NCBI GenBank assembly: GCA_013397695.1
Contig: VYZI01000057.1
Span: 3,558,143 to 3,622,142, forward strand
Source: Centropus unirufus
Taxonomy: Eukaryota; Chordata; Aves; Cuculiformes; Centropidae
Length of the DNA: 64,000 bases
Direction of reading: 5' to 3'
Shown here: positions 12,313 to 25,639 of the stretch, piece after piece
How the letters are laid out: every line of letters begins with the position of its first letter
Numbering within the stretch: the stretch's first letter is position 1
Program-made: the position numbers and the translations under genes
The notes under the pieces: model-generated
The model's input: only the letters and a program-made list of their open reading frames with translations
Databases searched by the model: none
What the model was told of the DNA's origin: nothing

Positions 12313-12745
12313 ACGGAATTATAGAATGGTTTGGGGTGAAAGGGGCCTTAAAGATCACCCAATTCCAATCCCTTGGCCATGGGCAGGGACACCTCCCACC
12401 AGATCAGGCTGCTCAAGGCCCCATCCATCCTGAACACTTCCAGGGAGGGGGCATACACAACTTCCCTGGGCAACCCATGCTGGTGCCTCCCTGTCCTCAG
12501 TGGGAAGAATTTTTTCCTGATGTCTTGTCTGTATCTTCCCTCTCTGTTTTAAAGTCATCCCCCCATCATCCTATCACTCCATGCCCTTGTATAAGTCCCT
12601 CCCCAGCTTTCTCGTAGCCCCTTCAGGTACAGGAAGACCATCTTAAGATGTCTCCAGACTCTTCTATTCTCCTGTCTGAACAGCCCCAACTCCTTCAGCC
12701 TGTCATGGACTATTAGTTCTCAGTTCCTCAGGAGCGTCTCTAAAG
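12313..12745 (-). repeat. CR1 LINE, 3' fragment, antisense to plus strand
   Basis: It begins with the inverted tail (AATTATAGAATGGTTTGGGG), continues with the complement of the CR1 3' untranslated region and ends around the complement of the C-terminal part of ORF2. It is 5'-truncated and diverged. Confidence 0.92.
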
Positions 12746-13831
12746 TGCTCCTACTGAAGAGAATCTAACAGGTCTGTAAGCTCAGTGTAACCTAGTTTGG
12801 CTCTATAAATGATAAACTACATTTATTTATAGCCTAGCTACATATATTTACTTGTCATGTGTATAAATAAGAAACAGTAAGAAAAAAACCAGAAGGCTAC
12901 ACTAACTGTAAATGTGTGATGCCATGCACATTCCTGGGCTGTCAGACGTTTCTAAGTATGTCTGAATTGGTTTGAAGTTAATATAAGTGTATAATTTCAA
13001 TACCTCCCCAGCCCTGCTCCCCACTTGAGTTTAACCTCATTACTTTTCACACTTTCCAGGTAGATCATTCAAACCTCATTAAAGCAGCTCTACCTCAACT
13101 TTATACCAAGCAGGGGTCAAATTTTGGAAAGGTGTGAAATGCCCAAAATTTGCCAAACAAGGCTATATCTATCTGAATAGGCATCACATGCAGCTTTACT
13201 GCGGGGTTTTTTGACTTATATAATGTGCCATTATGCATTTCACAATTCTGATCGAAAAAGCTATTAAGGGTGAATGTAGAGACAAAAGCTCTCCAATTAA
13301 TTACTCTTCAAGAGTTTAAGCACACACAGGACTGGCTTTGGAAAGAAAAAGAAAAGGAGAAAACAGCTAAGATCTAAACTAAGAATCTTTTAACACTAGG
13401 CTTGACTCAGCAGAAAATGAGGATACAGAAGTGCCTCGAGTTTGCTGATGGAGCAGATTCACTCATTAATATCTTCTCTTTACAGACTCTGACCATAGAA
13501 TAAAATGGATGCCTTTAACCAGGGGCCCAATTTCCACAAAGTTAGGATGAGGTCAAACCACACCACCAGGAGAATCGTCACCTCACGAGTTCAGAAACGC
13601 ATGGTTGAGGACAATGGGCAATACAAATCGTTTCAGATTTCTGACTGCTGTGCACTCTTTGTCGGTATCTCTAAATTATCTCCTACTATATCCTGATTTT
13701 CGCCGGCGTCATCAATCAAGATAAGTGTCCAAGGACCACTAGTTGTGAGCACAAGTGTTACTGACATTACTTGGAATCAGATCCATATATATGCAACCAG
13801 GTAGAGACTATACACAAATTTTTCAATGCAC

Positions 13832-13869
13832 TTTTTTTTTTTTTTTTTTTTCACTAAATTCACTAAATT
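13832..13869. repeat. T20 run plus 9-bp tandem duplication
   Basis: Twenty T residues (13832-13851) are followed by two copies of CACTAAATT (13852-13860 and 13861-13869). Confidence 0.9.
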
Positions 13870-14329
13870 CACATACCTTCACCCCACCACCTTCCCTATG
13901 GTAAGGCTAGACCTCATGGATTTCACAGGGTAGTCTGTGCATGGAAGTAAGGAATGAGGTTTGGAAAAAAAAGGAAGGTGTAATAGAAGACTTGAAACAA
14001 GTGCAATCTCAGGTAAGCTGGTTATGAGGCTCTAACAGAAGTTCATTTGTGATGGATCGTGGTCAGATTTTGGAAGCAAATGTCACATTCTCAGTCAATT
14101 ATCTGATCTTATGTTGCAACAAGAAATAAAGGAATAATCTCTCACCTTGATTAACACAAAACCACTACTGCAAATAGATAGGCTGTCAAAGAAGAAAGCT
14201 TGTCTTAGAACTAGGCCTTGGTGAGCTTTATCATGATAAATGCAATAATATTGAGAATAGCAGGAATGAGAATAATAGGAACAGGTGCTGAAGATTAATC
14301 TTAAGGACAGATTATGCCATACTGCTTAT

Positions 14330-14836
14330 TAGTCCTGCGTCCAGCCCCTTCCATGGCTGGTTTAAATCCCAGTCCAGCTGAATCAGCACAGGTTGGAATT
14401 TGGGATAATAGTGTATTTAGAAAAGATCATTTATTTTAAGTTTAGATACAGATTGAGTATAGATTAATTAAACTTAAGGTTTTTCTTTGAAATGCAAAGA
14501 TGCCTGCTCTAAGAGAAGATGGATGATTTCCATGACCAGAGTGGGACCTGCTGAGAATATCGCTTCTGAAGGAGAACTGAAGTGAGACCGAGAAAGAACA
14601 GCTGGCACGGATGACCAGGATGGACTTCTATGGATTTTCAGGAACTGGGAATATGTGGACAAACACCAAGAACTTTTCCAAAGAAAACGCCCATTGTGTG
14701 ACCCGTTGCAGAACTGTTTCTATAGTCGTTGATTTGCGGCGAATCCTTGCCACTCACTGAAGTGATGACACGACTCTGAGTTGTCAATAAATGCAAACCT
14801 AGAGTTACCCACACTGTCTGGACTCAATTCGCTACC
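14330..14836 (+). mobile_element. Possible solo LTR (3' end best supported)
   Basis: The segment near 14787-14836 has an AATAAA signal followed by GTTACCCACACTGTCTGGAC and ACTCAATTCGCTACC, resembling the end of an avian endogenous-retrovirus LTR. The 5' limit is a guess; no target-site duplication or second LTR is visible, and there are no retroviral genes nearby. Confidence 0.3.
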
Positions 14837-14856
14837 GGTCGATTCATTTTACATAC

Positions 14857-14951
14857 CCTTTGTCCTTTGCATGAACGTCTGCACCGTGCTGAAGCAGCAG
14901 CTGGACTATTCGAACTCTGTTGTAGCCTGCTGCTAGGTGTAAGGGAGTAGA
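14857..14951 (-). CDS. TNKS: TNKS internal exon, ankyrin cluster 2 repeat with peptide-binding Gly-Tyr
   Basis: This 95-bp exon has a TTCTTTGCAG acceptor and a GTATGT donor. It encodes 31 residues starting STPLHLAAGYNRVRIVQLLL and ending HAKDK, plus two bases of a Gly codon. STPLHLAA is the ankyrin repeat signature. By comparison with the solved cluster 4 of TNKS2, the GY of AAGYNR corresponds to part of the aromatic-glycine pocket that grips the Gly of tankyrase-binding peptides, so this cluster should be able to bind ligand. RVRIVQ is the TNKS form; TNKS2 has RVKIVQ. The donor side abuts a possible LTR end (14330-14836). The exon is separated by 17.7 kb from its 5' neighbour. Confidence 0.96.
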
Positions 14952-16989
14952 CTGCAAAGAAAGAACAAAACAAGACGAAGAATGAGAGCCACGTAAATTT
15001 GAAGCCCTGCATTTCCTGCCATTTATGTACTCTGCTTTTCTTACACGGTGAATCAAGGTTAAGGTAGGCCTCCCTTCTGTATTAGCCAAATAAATACACA
15101 GCACAAGCACGCCCTTCCTGTTGTCAAACCAAATAAATGTTCTCTAAGGTGGGGAAGAATCCACGCAGTATCTCCTAAGGCAATGACAAACTCACCATTT
15201 AAAACCTTATTTAAATAATGGCCCACTTTTCTTTCGTTTGAGATTTTTGTTTCTTTGGCTTAGTTTGGTATTATTTCTTTTCTTTTTTAAGGCTATAATG
15301 TAATTAGTTCTTAAAATGCTACATTTTTTTTTAATTCCTAAGTAAAATTCTGCATTTCAGGTTTCACACTCGCAGGTTAAAAATCTGCTTCTGCACTTGT
15401 TACAATAACTGCACAGGAAATGATTCATTTATCCCACAGCAGGAATGCTTGTCTGCAGCTCTGTCTGCACCAAACAAGCAGCTGTACGTGCCCAGTACTG
15501 GGCTGTGATAAGATACGTGGAGCAAACTGGCTGCAGTTTGAAGTTTCCTGCAAAATACAGACCTCCCTCAGCAACGCGCCTTGCTGCATAAGAGCAGTAA
15601 CAACCAACATCTTTCTTCATAGCTAACTGGTAAGAATTTCAACCGAAAGCTTTTGAAACTGACAAAAAAGTTTATTTTTAAAGCTTTTCATTATGAAATA
15701 AATCTTTGTTCGTTGACTCAGCCCAAACAAACTGATTTCCTCCTTCCTAAGGCTGAGGAGCAGAGGATTTTAAAGGGATCTTTATTACAATTTATTTCGT
15801 TGTGAATAACCAAACAACACAATTTTACTACAGTAAAACCCCATACATAAACCAGCTTGAGCGCATGGGAACACTTACATATCTCACTATATTAAGCCAA
15901 GTACAGATTCATTGTCAGTATTAAAAGAGGATTATAGAGGATTATAGGTGAGACATCACACGTCACTATTGCCAAGATTTAAAAAACAGAAATCCAGACA
16001 AATGGTATCACTTGTGGTGAACAGCAGCGGGTGCTACGCATCCATAAGTGGTACGGATTTCCAAGAATTAACACATATTGAGTACGACTGTAACTTGGGG
16101 GAGTCTGTATTATGCTTTTCTATTTTTTCAACACTTTGCTCCAGAAAGAGAAACTACTTTAACATCTACCAAGTGTCTCCCATGTGCCACAGTGAGGAGA
16201 CAACTTGTTCTGAATAGAAGCACAGAGCATCTCAAAGAAAAACATTGGGGCAACTTAGTTTGTCCAGGCAAGTAGTTATGCAAGCTTCCGTAAAAGCCAT
16301 ATTTGGAATTAGCCATACCTAAACCACCTAACATGACCAACCTGAAGATCCCTAAAATGTCTCTGAAGTACAAAATGCCACCACCAGCAAAACAAGTCAA
16401 AACTTTCTACAGGTTGGCCATTCAAATTGTCCGGATCTATCAATGTTTCAGAAAGGCTTCTACTACCGAGTTAACAAATTTGGACCGATCCAGCAGGTAT
16501 GAGGTTATTTTTACATCTGCCCCTATTATAAAATAGTTGGTTTCTGCTCCAATGAAAATACGGATAAAGATTATGCCAATATTGACATTAGCAGAATACT
16601 TCAGTAATGTTTACTCTGACAATTGCTTTGGTTTGCTAAATTAAGTTTTATCACCTGAATTAATAACTCAGAAAACCTGAAAGGAGTTTGAAATGGACTG
16701 AGGAAAAATTGGTGTATTGAAAGACCTAAAGTCCAGAAGAAGTTGGAGCAAATATTAAATCTTTGGACCACTGCAGGATCCTTTAATCTCTCTACAGTTA
16801 CATCCACTCCTGTCTGCATGCTACTTCCAAAACAACAATGGCAGACTTCCAAGATGACGCTTTACTCATGTTAAGTGTTATTTATTAGGATGTTCTCAAT
16901 AAACATACATCAATCTTGGAGTCTTGTTCACTGTTTAAAATAAAAAGAAAATGTATTATGACTCAAGCTGGGACCGTGCATTTTATATT

Positions 16990-17046
16990 TCTATAAAATA
17001 TATATAAGACTATATATATATACTTTTATATATATATATATAAGAC
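16990..17046. repeat. AT microsatellite
   Basis: Two TA dinucleotide runs, each followed or preceded by a TATAAGAC motif (16994-17000 region and 17037-17046), suggesting duplication of the whole AT tract plus its flank. Confidence 0.9.
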
Positions 17047-17169
17047 TTGCAACTGCCAAATCACTTCATTAGAGAAGAAATCTGAAACATGGCAATCTTA
17101 CAGTCGCAAGACAAATGATATAAGCTAAGCAAAACAGTGTCAGATCAAACCTCCAGAGAAATTACAGCC

Positions 17170-17600
17170 CTGCCTTTCCGAAAGGTGAGTTACTTCTCCT
17201 CAAGCAAGGCCACGCAGACAGCACAGAGCCGCGGATGAGCACAGAATGCCATGTTTTCCCCAGCAGACCAGGAATTAGTTCTTTAGCTGCAGCCTGGTGC
17301 CTTCTGATCCGCACTGGCTTCAGGGAGGCTGCCTGCTGCGCTGCGGCTGCCTCTCCGAGGAGCAGCAGACTGATGCTCTCTGCGCCCATCCCTGGAGACA
17401 CCGCTCTGCGTGCTTCGACTCTGCAATAGTGAGCCATCCAACCTGGAGGCCAGTGCAGAGCTGGAGATGCGGGCAGTTCGAGGCCAGAGCGACCACCTGA
17501 CGGAGGGGCAAGCACAGCTGAACGCCCAAGGCGTGCAGCATCCTGGAGGGCTGCTCTCTCTCTCCCCAGAGCCAGTATCAGAACCCACAAGCCAGCGTTG
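17170..17600. other. GC-rich patch in TNKS intron
   Basis: About 430 bp of GC-rich sequence with scattered CpGs and long open frames on several frames at once (up to 142 codons, minus strand). No protein family or repeat is recognised. Confidence 0.4.
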
Positions 17601-20067
17601 CCGGCTGCTCTTCTGGTTGCACGTACATATGATTCAGGGTGGCCCTACCTCAACGATTTTTTTGAGGACTTATTTTCCTTTCTTGTGAGAAAGGGTATTC
17701 ATTAACGTTACAGACTTAATAATTAAAAACACGAATCTCTTATTGTAAGCTTGTATGCTGACTGCAGAAACCACCTACCTACAAGTTAACGTCATGCTAC
17801 ACAAGCTACTTCTATAGGATTATTAATTAAAAGAAAAAAGTGAATGAGGGCTGTAAAGAAACTAATGCTTAAAATGAATGCGTTGTTTATATTGCAGTAG
17901 AAAAGCAGAAACTAGCTACCACAGACAGCAGTATTGTATACAGCACCTGCAAGGTATATCAAACTAATTGCTTTAATATTAAGGAAAGAGATTTAATTGA
18001 GCTATCAATTAACCCCTCCTCCCACGTCTTGCAATACCTGGCAAGAGACTGACTAATGAGAATCCCTATAGGGCAGTTTCCCTCCTAGGCTCACATTCTC
18101 AGCTACCAAGCCAATCCCACTGTCTTGCTTGCCAGTGTAATTAAAAAGAGCACAACTCCACTTTTATTAAAGTGCACCCTCGTGTGAGACGCTCAGGCTA
18201 TTTTTAAGTTTTATGGCAGCTGTAATTGAGTCGAAGCAGGTACAGTGCATCTCAAGGAAGATCACTGTACACAAGACAGCAATCACTGTCAACCCGTGTA
18301 CCTACAACTCATACTAAACCAGGTATTTTTGCCTGCAGTCTATTTGAAAATGTCTTGCCTGGGAATATGAAAAATGCAAAATTAAAATTTCTTTAGATTT
18401 AAAAACCGCACATGCAGCAGTTTGATACAATTTTCATTGAGCCTTAGGTAATTTTACCCTGCTTTGTTACCAACGGCTGATTTTATGATCCCTGTTCAAG
18501 GTCAGCTGCCATGGACTTGCTGTCCGCTATTCATGTGCATCAAAAGAAAGGGGCACTGAGGAACCACCAGAGCTGCAGAGCTGCTGCCATTGAAATCAGA
18601 AAACTGTTTCCAGGAAATTGTCCACAAGCAACACGGCAGCGCTAGCTCCAAGCACCAGTGAGGATTCAAATCTGTTCCTTCTCAGAGGGCCATAATGTCC
18701 AAACTACTAGGTGTTCCTCTAGTAGATCTGAGCCTTGAGAGACAACACAAGTTACTGACTGTACCTCTGAACCCCCAGACTGCGTGATGGGGCTTGGCAT
18801 TGGTTCTACTCATTAACATGGTGCGCCCGTTGTACAGCAGACTGGGCGAGGTGCTGACAAATAAGGGGTAGGAGATTTGTGAGAGAAGAGCTCTCAGTCC
18901 CACAGATGCCCGGAGTAGGGAAGAACGGAAAAGATGACAAGCATCATCTTGCACAGGGGCAGACAAAGAAATAACCAGAATGTCTGTCTCGTAAATGTTA
19001 AAAGGAGAACAGAAAATGAGCGCTTTCGCTTTTCTGCTCAGAAGCTCCTCCTGCTAGCACAGGAACAGGGCCACCACAGAGAAGGGAGGTACGTGGAAGC
19101 AAACAAGATAGGCCCAAAAGCAGAAGAGGGTAAAGGGCAAAGATATGTTTCCTGACAAATGAGAATACATGCAAGCACTGCAGGACCACACAACAAAAGA
19201 AAGTTTCATCTGCAAAAGCCCACTAAGATTTATGTTTGAAGATGGCCATATAAAAGCTTTATTAAATTCCAGAAGAAAAATCCAGTCTCCTTGCCCAGCA
19301 GGTTTCGCCAGACAACTACACTCGACTTTCAAAATTATGGAGATTGTCTTTGACACCAGGACAGCAAATCCTTAATTCACGTAGATAGCTGTGAGAGCTA
19401 TTCTCTTAACAGTAGCTATACATAAAAAAAGCAAAACCAAACCAAACTCAATTTGATTCCTTCAGAGAAAAGGAAACAAAACGAAACCTGAAAGAGCACT
19501 GTTACCTGGCAGAAACAGGGCTAAAAGAAAAGCCAGAAGAAAGAAAGGTAACTGTGAGACAGCAGGCAGCAACCATGTTTGGAATGAACTCGAAAAGCAA
19601 AGACCAATCTGATTCACAAGAAAAAGCAGATATAGCAAAGGGATAAATGAGATCTCAGCTCCCCAAACATTAATTATGAACCTTAGTTCCCTAAAAGCTC
19701 CACATTAAGTTGCTGCCATTACTTTCAGAGGCTGAGCTAGGTGCAGAGACTAAGAGGGAAACAGTAAAGGGATGGGAGAGACATTTGAATCTTTGAATGT
19801 GAACACCTTGACCTCCGATCTTAGGATTTCATAACCAGCAAGTCCCATAAATGAGGCACTAGTGATCCTCACCCTAAACAAGAATTACAATGCAACACCT
19901 CTTCTCCCTGCCCTCCTGAAACTCTTCTGAATTTGCATGTATCATGAACTGCTGCCCATTTGGTAAAACAGTTCCACAGAGGCTGTGCCAGGAAGGTTGA
20001 GCAGCACCCCTCATAAACACATGATATTTGGAAAACACTGTTCCCTACAAGAGGTTCTTCCATTTGT

Positions 20068-20459
20068 CATAGAATAGAATCATAGAATCACCAGGTTGGA
20101 AAAGGCCTTTCAGACAGAGTTCAACCATGCCTGTCTGCCACTAAACCGTATCCTTAAGCACCTCATCTCCCTGTCTTCTAAATCCCTCCAGGGACGGGGA
20201 CTCCACCACCTCCCCAGGCAGCCTGAGCCAGTGCCCGAGAACCCCTTCAGTGAAGAATTTCTTCATAATGTCCACCCTGAAGCTCCCCTGGCACAGCTTG
20301 AGGTCATTTCTCCTCGTCCTGTCCCCTGTCACTTGGGAGAAGAGACCAGCACCAACCACTCTACATCCTCCTTTCAGGCAGGTGGAGGCAGTGATAAGGT
20401 CTCCCCTCAGCCTCCTCTTCTCCAGGCTGAACAACCCCAGTTCCCTCAGCCACTCCCGT
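20068..20459 (-). repeat. CR1 LINE, 3' fragment with duplicated tail
   Basis: It starts with a repeated tail (CATAGAATAGAATCATAGAATC), showing two units of the 8-bp CR1 terminal repeat. The rest follows the CR1 3' region in reverse, including the complement of GGCTGAGGGGAGACC. It ends by 5' truncation near 20459. Confidence 0.94.
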
Positions 20460-21598
20460 TTCTACACACAAATGAAGATCTGGCTGGGGACAGAACTGCA
20501 ATAAGAAAAAGAAATTCTGGAGGTTTTATGGCTCATGGCAGCATTTGCAGTTTCCCCAGATTGAGATGCACAGAAGCGATCTCTGGCAGCACTCAGTGAC
20601 ACGGGGAGAGGGACTTGGAGATGGATGATCAGAGTAGGAGAGGAGGACACACTGTTTCTTTGGTGATAGATGCTGGCAGCTGAGCGAGTAGTGGCTGGCT
20701 AAGCTACATAAATATGAAACGACAGTAAAGACCCACACTGTTCTCCTAAGGGAATGCTGCTAATGCTGCTTAACACTGAAAGGAGATGTATATTGCCTTG
20801 AAAGATATGGCAGAACACTACCCAAGAATTGCTTGCAGTCCCACTATGTCCAGGATAGGCATTTTTATTGCTTCTTTCCATTTCCTGCAAGAAATGTAAG
20901 TAAAAAAAAATTAAGTTTGCCTCCTGCTGAGGCAAACACAGAAGAAATTGCCCTCGCAATGGTATTAACTAGAGCCATGAGAGGGTATGTAAACCACTAG
21001 CACTTCAAGGAGCATCTGGCAACACGTGCCAGCCAGCAAACACACTCATCGGGTCCTGGTGAACGCAGGGATGTGGGATTGCCTCATGGCAGCAGCCAGA
21101 ACTTGCATTTGTTAAGTCACATGTGGGAAGCTGTGATTCACGTTGAGCTTATGGAGAAGAGCAGATGTTCCTGCTGCTGGTCTGAGCAACGGGGCGCGGG
21201 CTGCCAAGTTGCTGCAGAGTTTTTGAAAGCATCTTAGTGGCAGCACAGCCCAGAGCCCAAGTCCCAACCCATCAGTTTTGTCAAACTGCAAATGCTTATC
21301 ACCCCAGGAGAGCAGGATGAGACACCTTTCTCCTCTCTTTCTGCATAAAAGGATACATTTTTATCCGTCCTGTCAGTACGTGTCACAAGCTACAGGATCC
21401 TGTTCTTTAATTAGTTTCTCAGGCTGCCGTTCCCTCTGTTTAATGAAATATTTTGGTGTTGTTCTGGCAGCAAAAACAACTGTCAACAAGAGACTCCTCT
21501 CCAAGCAGCCACGCCAGATGACGAGGGAAGGCCCCATACAACATTTAAATCATCTGAACAGGATGCATGATGGAAGACCAGAGAACCAAAACTCTGCC

Positions 21599-21615
21599 TT
21601 TTTTTTTTTTTTTTT
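21599..21615. repeat. T17 homopolymer followed by pyrimidine-rich tract
   Basis: Seventeen T residues head a T/C-rich stretch that continues to about 21780. The 174-codon plus-strand open frame across it (21278-21802) owes its length to Phe and Leu codons in this tract. Confidence 0.9.
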
Positions 21616-24600
21616 GCCATTTCAGTCTATTTCCATTTGCTATCAAAATCTTTTTTCTGACTACTGTGAGCTAAAAATCATTTTCTCCCTTTTCTTTTTA
21701 AATCTCTCATTATTTTTACTACTTCTCCAATTCCATTTTTATACGTTTAATGTACTTCTCCTTTTCCTTCTGACTGGAAGCCTTCCAGGCTTCAGGTTGT
21801 AAGATTTGCACATTATTAAGAAAGAAGAAAAACTTCTCAGAATATGTTAATTTGACTGTTCCCTCTGACATTCAACCCACACTTCCCTCATTTTAATGAA
21901 TGTGGGGTCAGAATGAACTTGCAAATTGATTGCATTTCAGCTCCAGCGCTCAGTGTGAAATAAATACCTTTGCTTTATATTTTGGAATTAAATTTGAATA
22001 CAAAATAAAACATTTCATGAAGTTCAATCCGCAAAATGTTCTTTCCCCATTACAGTGCTAACTAGCAAATTTTAGAATTCAATGCCGTTATAATCCAGTC
22101 AAGTAGACTTCACTGTTCCTTTGAAGAAGAGCCTTGCAAAATACAGGGGAAAAAAAAAAGTCAGAGCATTTATCTTGGAGTTCCTTTTAGTATGTTTCAA
22201 AATTGAAAAGTTATGGTTATTAGAATATGAATATTCCACAGAATTTCATCTTAAGAAATAAGTCTCTTATGAGTGCACTATATTACTTAGAAGAGGCTAA
22301 TAACTCACATTTTCCTGTTCATCAGTGCCATCCATCAACTACAATGCCCTATTCTGGCATTCCTCCCCTTTTTACGGTTCATCTGCTCCTTGCTTAGTCA
22401 ACTTACACAACCGTTTTAGAAATGGTTACTACCTTCTCTGTGTTTCTTTTTTTTTTTTTAAAACTAAACTGATCACTCTAAATTATCCACGCAGCCTGTG
22501 AAAACAACGCTGGCGTCGCGTTAGCAAGTGATTAGGGATGTGTTGAGAGAAATCAGAGAGGCAGCCAAGGAAGGAAAAAGAAGGGCATTGGGTGACTTCA
22601 TAGGCGGAATGTTGGGATGCTCTCAGTGATTGTACAGAGGAGTCAGGATAGGAAGGCTGCAGGAGTAAATAGAACTACTGAGCTGGTACCGAGTACCAAG
22701 TGACAGCTGGTGCACCTTGCAGTACAAACTGGTCTTTAACAGGGACTGTCACATACTCAGATTCAACTTATCTGCATGGGAAATTTTTGTTAAAATAACC
22801 CAGCACGACTCCAACCTTCACAAAGTGGAGTTATGACAAAATGGGGAAGTTTTTTTAACAACAAGCTAAAAGTGGTGGCCGAAATAATTAAGTCCTTACA
22901 GACAGCATGAGGGCCCAGTGGAACTGCTGTGCTAATGTTCACCTTCTATTAGGAAGGGCTTGATAAAGTGAAAGAAATCAGTGTGACTAACAGCAAAATG
23001 AAACAGATTACTAGAATTAAGGTTGCAGAATTCAAAAAGCCAAATTTACAAGCTGAAGAAAATCACAAGAACCATTAATTCCAGCAGATTAAAGGTAAAA
23101 TTGCAATTAGACAGGCAAAACCACTTTATGCAGTGACCAGTCAATGGAATTCAGACCAGCTGTACATCCTTCTTCCAATCCACCAGGAGCAGAAAATCCA
23201 CCAGTCAGTCCACTGGGCAAGAAAGGAGCTCTTGTGGGCAAGAAGTCATTGTTCAGAAACTAAAAGAAACTCTTTTCTTAGAAGAAACAAGTAATTCTCA
23301 CACTGGTTCCCTGGCATCTATGTACCCAGCATGTGTGTGTTTAGGAGCATAGTGAAGCCTGGCAAAGGATCCACATGAAACAAAATTGTGCATAAAAGAG
23401 GTAATGACACCCATAATCAAAATTAACACCAACAAATTGCTATGAAGGTACTTCATTCACCCAAGAGAGCACTGGGGAATGAAACAGGTGAATTATTCAT
23501 GGTACGTGACCTTCATTTAAGGCTATCTTGGTACATGAAAGTCACTAACCAATCTCTAAAACATGTTTCGGTGAACTCCAGGCCTATTGTCCTGACGTTT
23601 GTACCAGGAAAACATACAATATTGTAACAGGTAGAATTAGCCAGGACCTGAATAAACACAATCTGCTTGAGAAGAGTCAAAGAGTGTTAAGGGACGTACC
23701 CACCTCTGTGGGTATTCGGAAGCAGCCAACAAGCATGCCCATCCCAGCTGATGCAGTCTACACTGCAGAGTTGGGGAAGACCATAAAAGATAGGTCTAGC
23801 AACAGAGGGAGGCCACTCTAAGACCACATTCAAAGGTGAAAAGCAACAAGAAAACAGAACTGTTTCCTTCTCAAATCCTCTCATGCTCACATGCAGGGAT
23901 TTGGAGAGGGAAGCAACACAAGGATAGAAATGGCACTTACATCATTCACTAAAGTCCACCACATACAGCAATCAAATGCCTGTAAGTCCATGGACTGAGC
24001 TGTCACATTTCAACTCACACATAACCTCAGCAATCTTAGTGAAGGAAATGATTCCGCTCTTGATATCACAGCAGAAGAAACACCATCAGTACTCAATTCC
24101 TGAATGCTCTGGGAGACAACAGAACCAAGTCAAGACCACAGCACATAATTAACAGGCATGAAATATTAAAGGGCAGCTCTGCCCAAATCTGCCAGCTTGA
24201 CTTTCTCTTGACAGGAGATGGATAGAAGCATCATGCAAGAAACCATCCCGTGTGAAGCTAATCATCATGGGGAAGCAGTTCAGGTACGAAAACCAGACCC
24301 CACAAACCTTTAATCCATTTGCAGGTTTCCTGAAGAGCACATTAAGATCCAACAAATGAGGTACTTTTCCAGAGAACAATAAAGAGAGAATGACTACAGA
24401 GTAAACAATTTCTTTCCAGTCCTTTGAGTGCACGATTTCTATTTGTAGACGTGACAGACTACACTTCAATAATTTCTGAAGCAAATGAAGGCAGGTAAAG
24501 GGATACTCACTGCAACTTTCTGTGGAAAGTATTTAAGATCTCATAACAGAAAATTAGAACAGCCAGATTACATTTTATTCAAAACCTTCGGCTACAGAGG

Positions 24601-25639
24601 GACTCAAATGACGCCAGGGATAGAAATTAAGCTCAGTCACCTATAATGTACAAAGCCAGAGGAGGGATTCTTGTGGTAGTATCTGCTCTGGCCATGCCTG
24701 GCTGATGAAATAAGATGAGAGCGCATCATAAGAACGTTATTTGTCACTTTCTGACATGAATCCTGGGAACTACCTTTTAAACAAACAAAATGGTGTTCTA
24801 AAGGCAAAATACAGTTGTGGCCATTTTTAAATTGTTCTTTTTATGTGTGTGCTGCATTGGGCTCTTATGCCCCAGGGGCATCACAAACATTATGGCATTT
24901 GCTTTGTAACCTTTGTGCAATGTTGGAAATATTACCTTTTTCACAGTGCTCCATTACCTAAATCCAGGAAGGATTAATTCTGAGCACAGATTTTGGTTAC
25001 AATATTTAACTCAATTACAAAGCTGTACAGTTGTAACCGAAAAAAGTACAAAAATGTCACAGTATACCCGGGAATAGGCTCTAAGGGTATGATGCCCTTA
25101 ATTCAAATCAAAGTTGAGAGTAGGGAGTAACTGAGGGTGGAATTGACCTCTGGAAATCAACTCGCAGTCCAGCCCCCAGCTGCCCCTTCTCACTCAGTTT
25201 CCTCAAGCACTGTGAATGACTTCACACCTGAGGGGGGATAAGAGCATATGCAGGTCAGTCACCACGGAGCAGATGGCATCTGATGGCAAGTTTGCCCGTG
25301 ATTGTGTACATGCCCATACCCTATCTGGGTCACTGGGGAGGCTGCAGAAGAAGCAGAAACAATTGTAGCACTTACAGAACGCAGCAGTCCTTGACTGCAG
25401 TAAAGAAGGTGGTTAAATCCCTATTTTTTAATTGAAAAAAAAAAAATATTTTTTTTAAATGGAAACAGATGTGCCCTCTATCATTCCTCAATCCCCAGAA
25501 AATTACCTTGAAAAAAGAGAGGAGTGTTGGCCCTAGACAAGCACACCCCTCAGCTTTACCTGATGTACGCACATAGGCACCAGGTATGCAAGTACCCGCA
25601 GCCGGGCAGACACACGAGTGCACGTCAATAGATATGGGA

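Larger units (their letters stand above)
10983..14856 (-). other. TNKS: TNKS intron, 3.9 kb
   Basis: Non-coding. It contains a minus-strand CR1 (12313-12745), a 20-base T run followed by a 9-bp duplication (13832-13869), and a possible LTR ending about 20 bp from the exon at 14857. Confidence 0.85.

Noticed and set aside
20096..20599. 167-codon plus-strand open frame
   Set aside because: Most of it is the antisense of a CR1 fragment (20068-20459); not a host gene.
21278..21802. 174-codon plus-strand open frame
   Set aside because: It is kept open by a T17 run and pyrimidine-rich tract; the peptide is low-complexity Phe/Leu.
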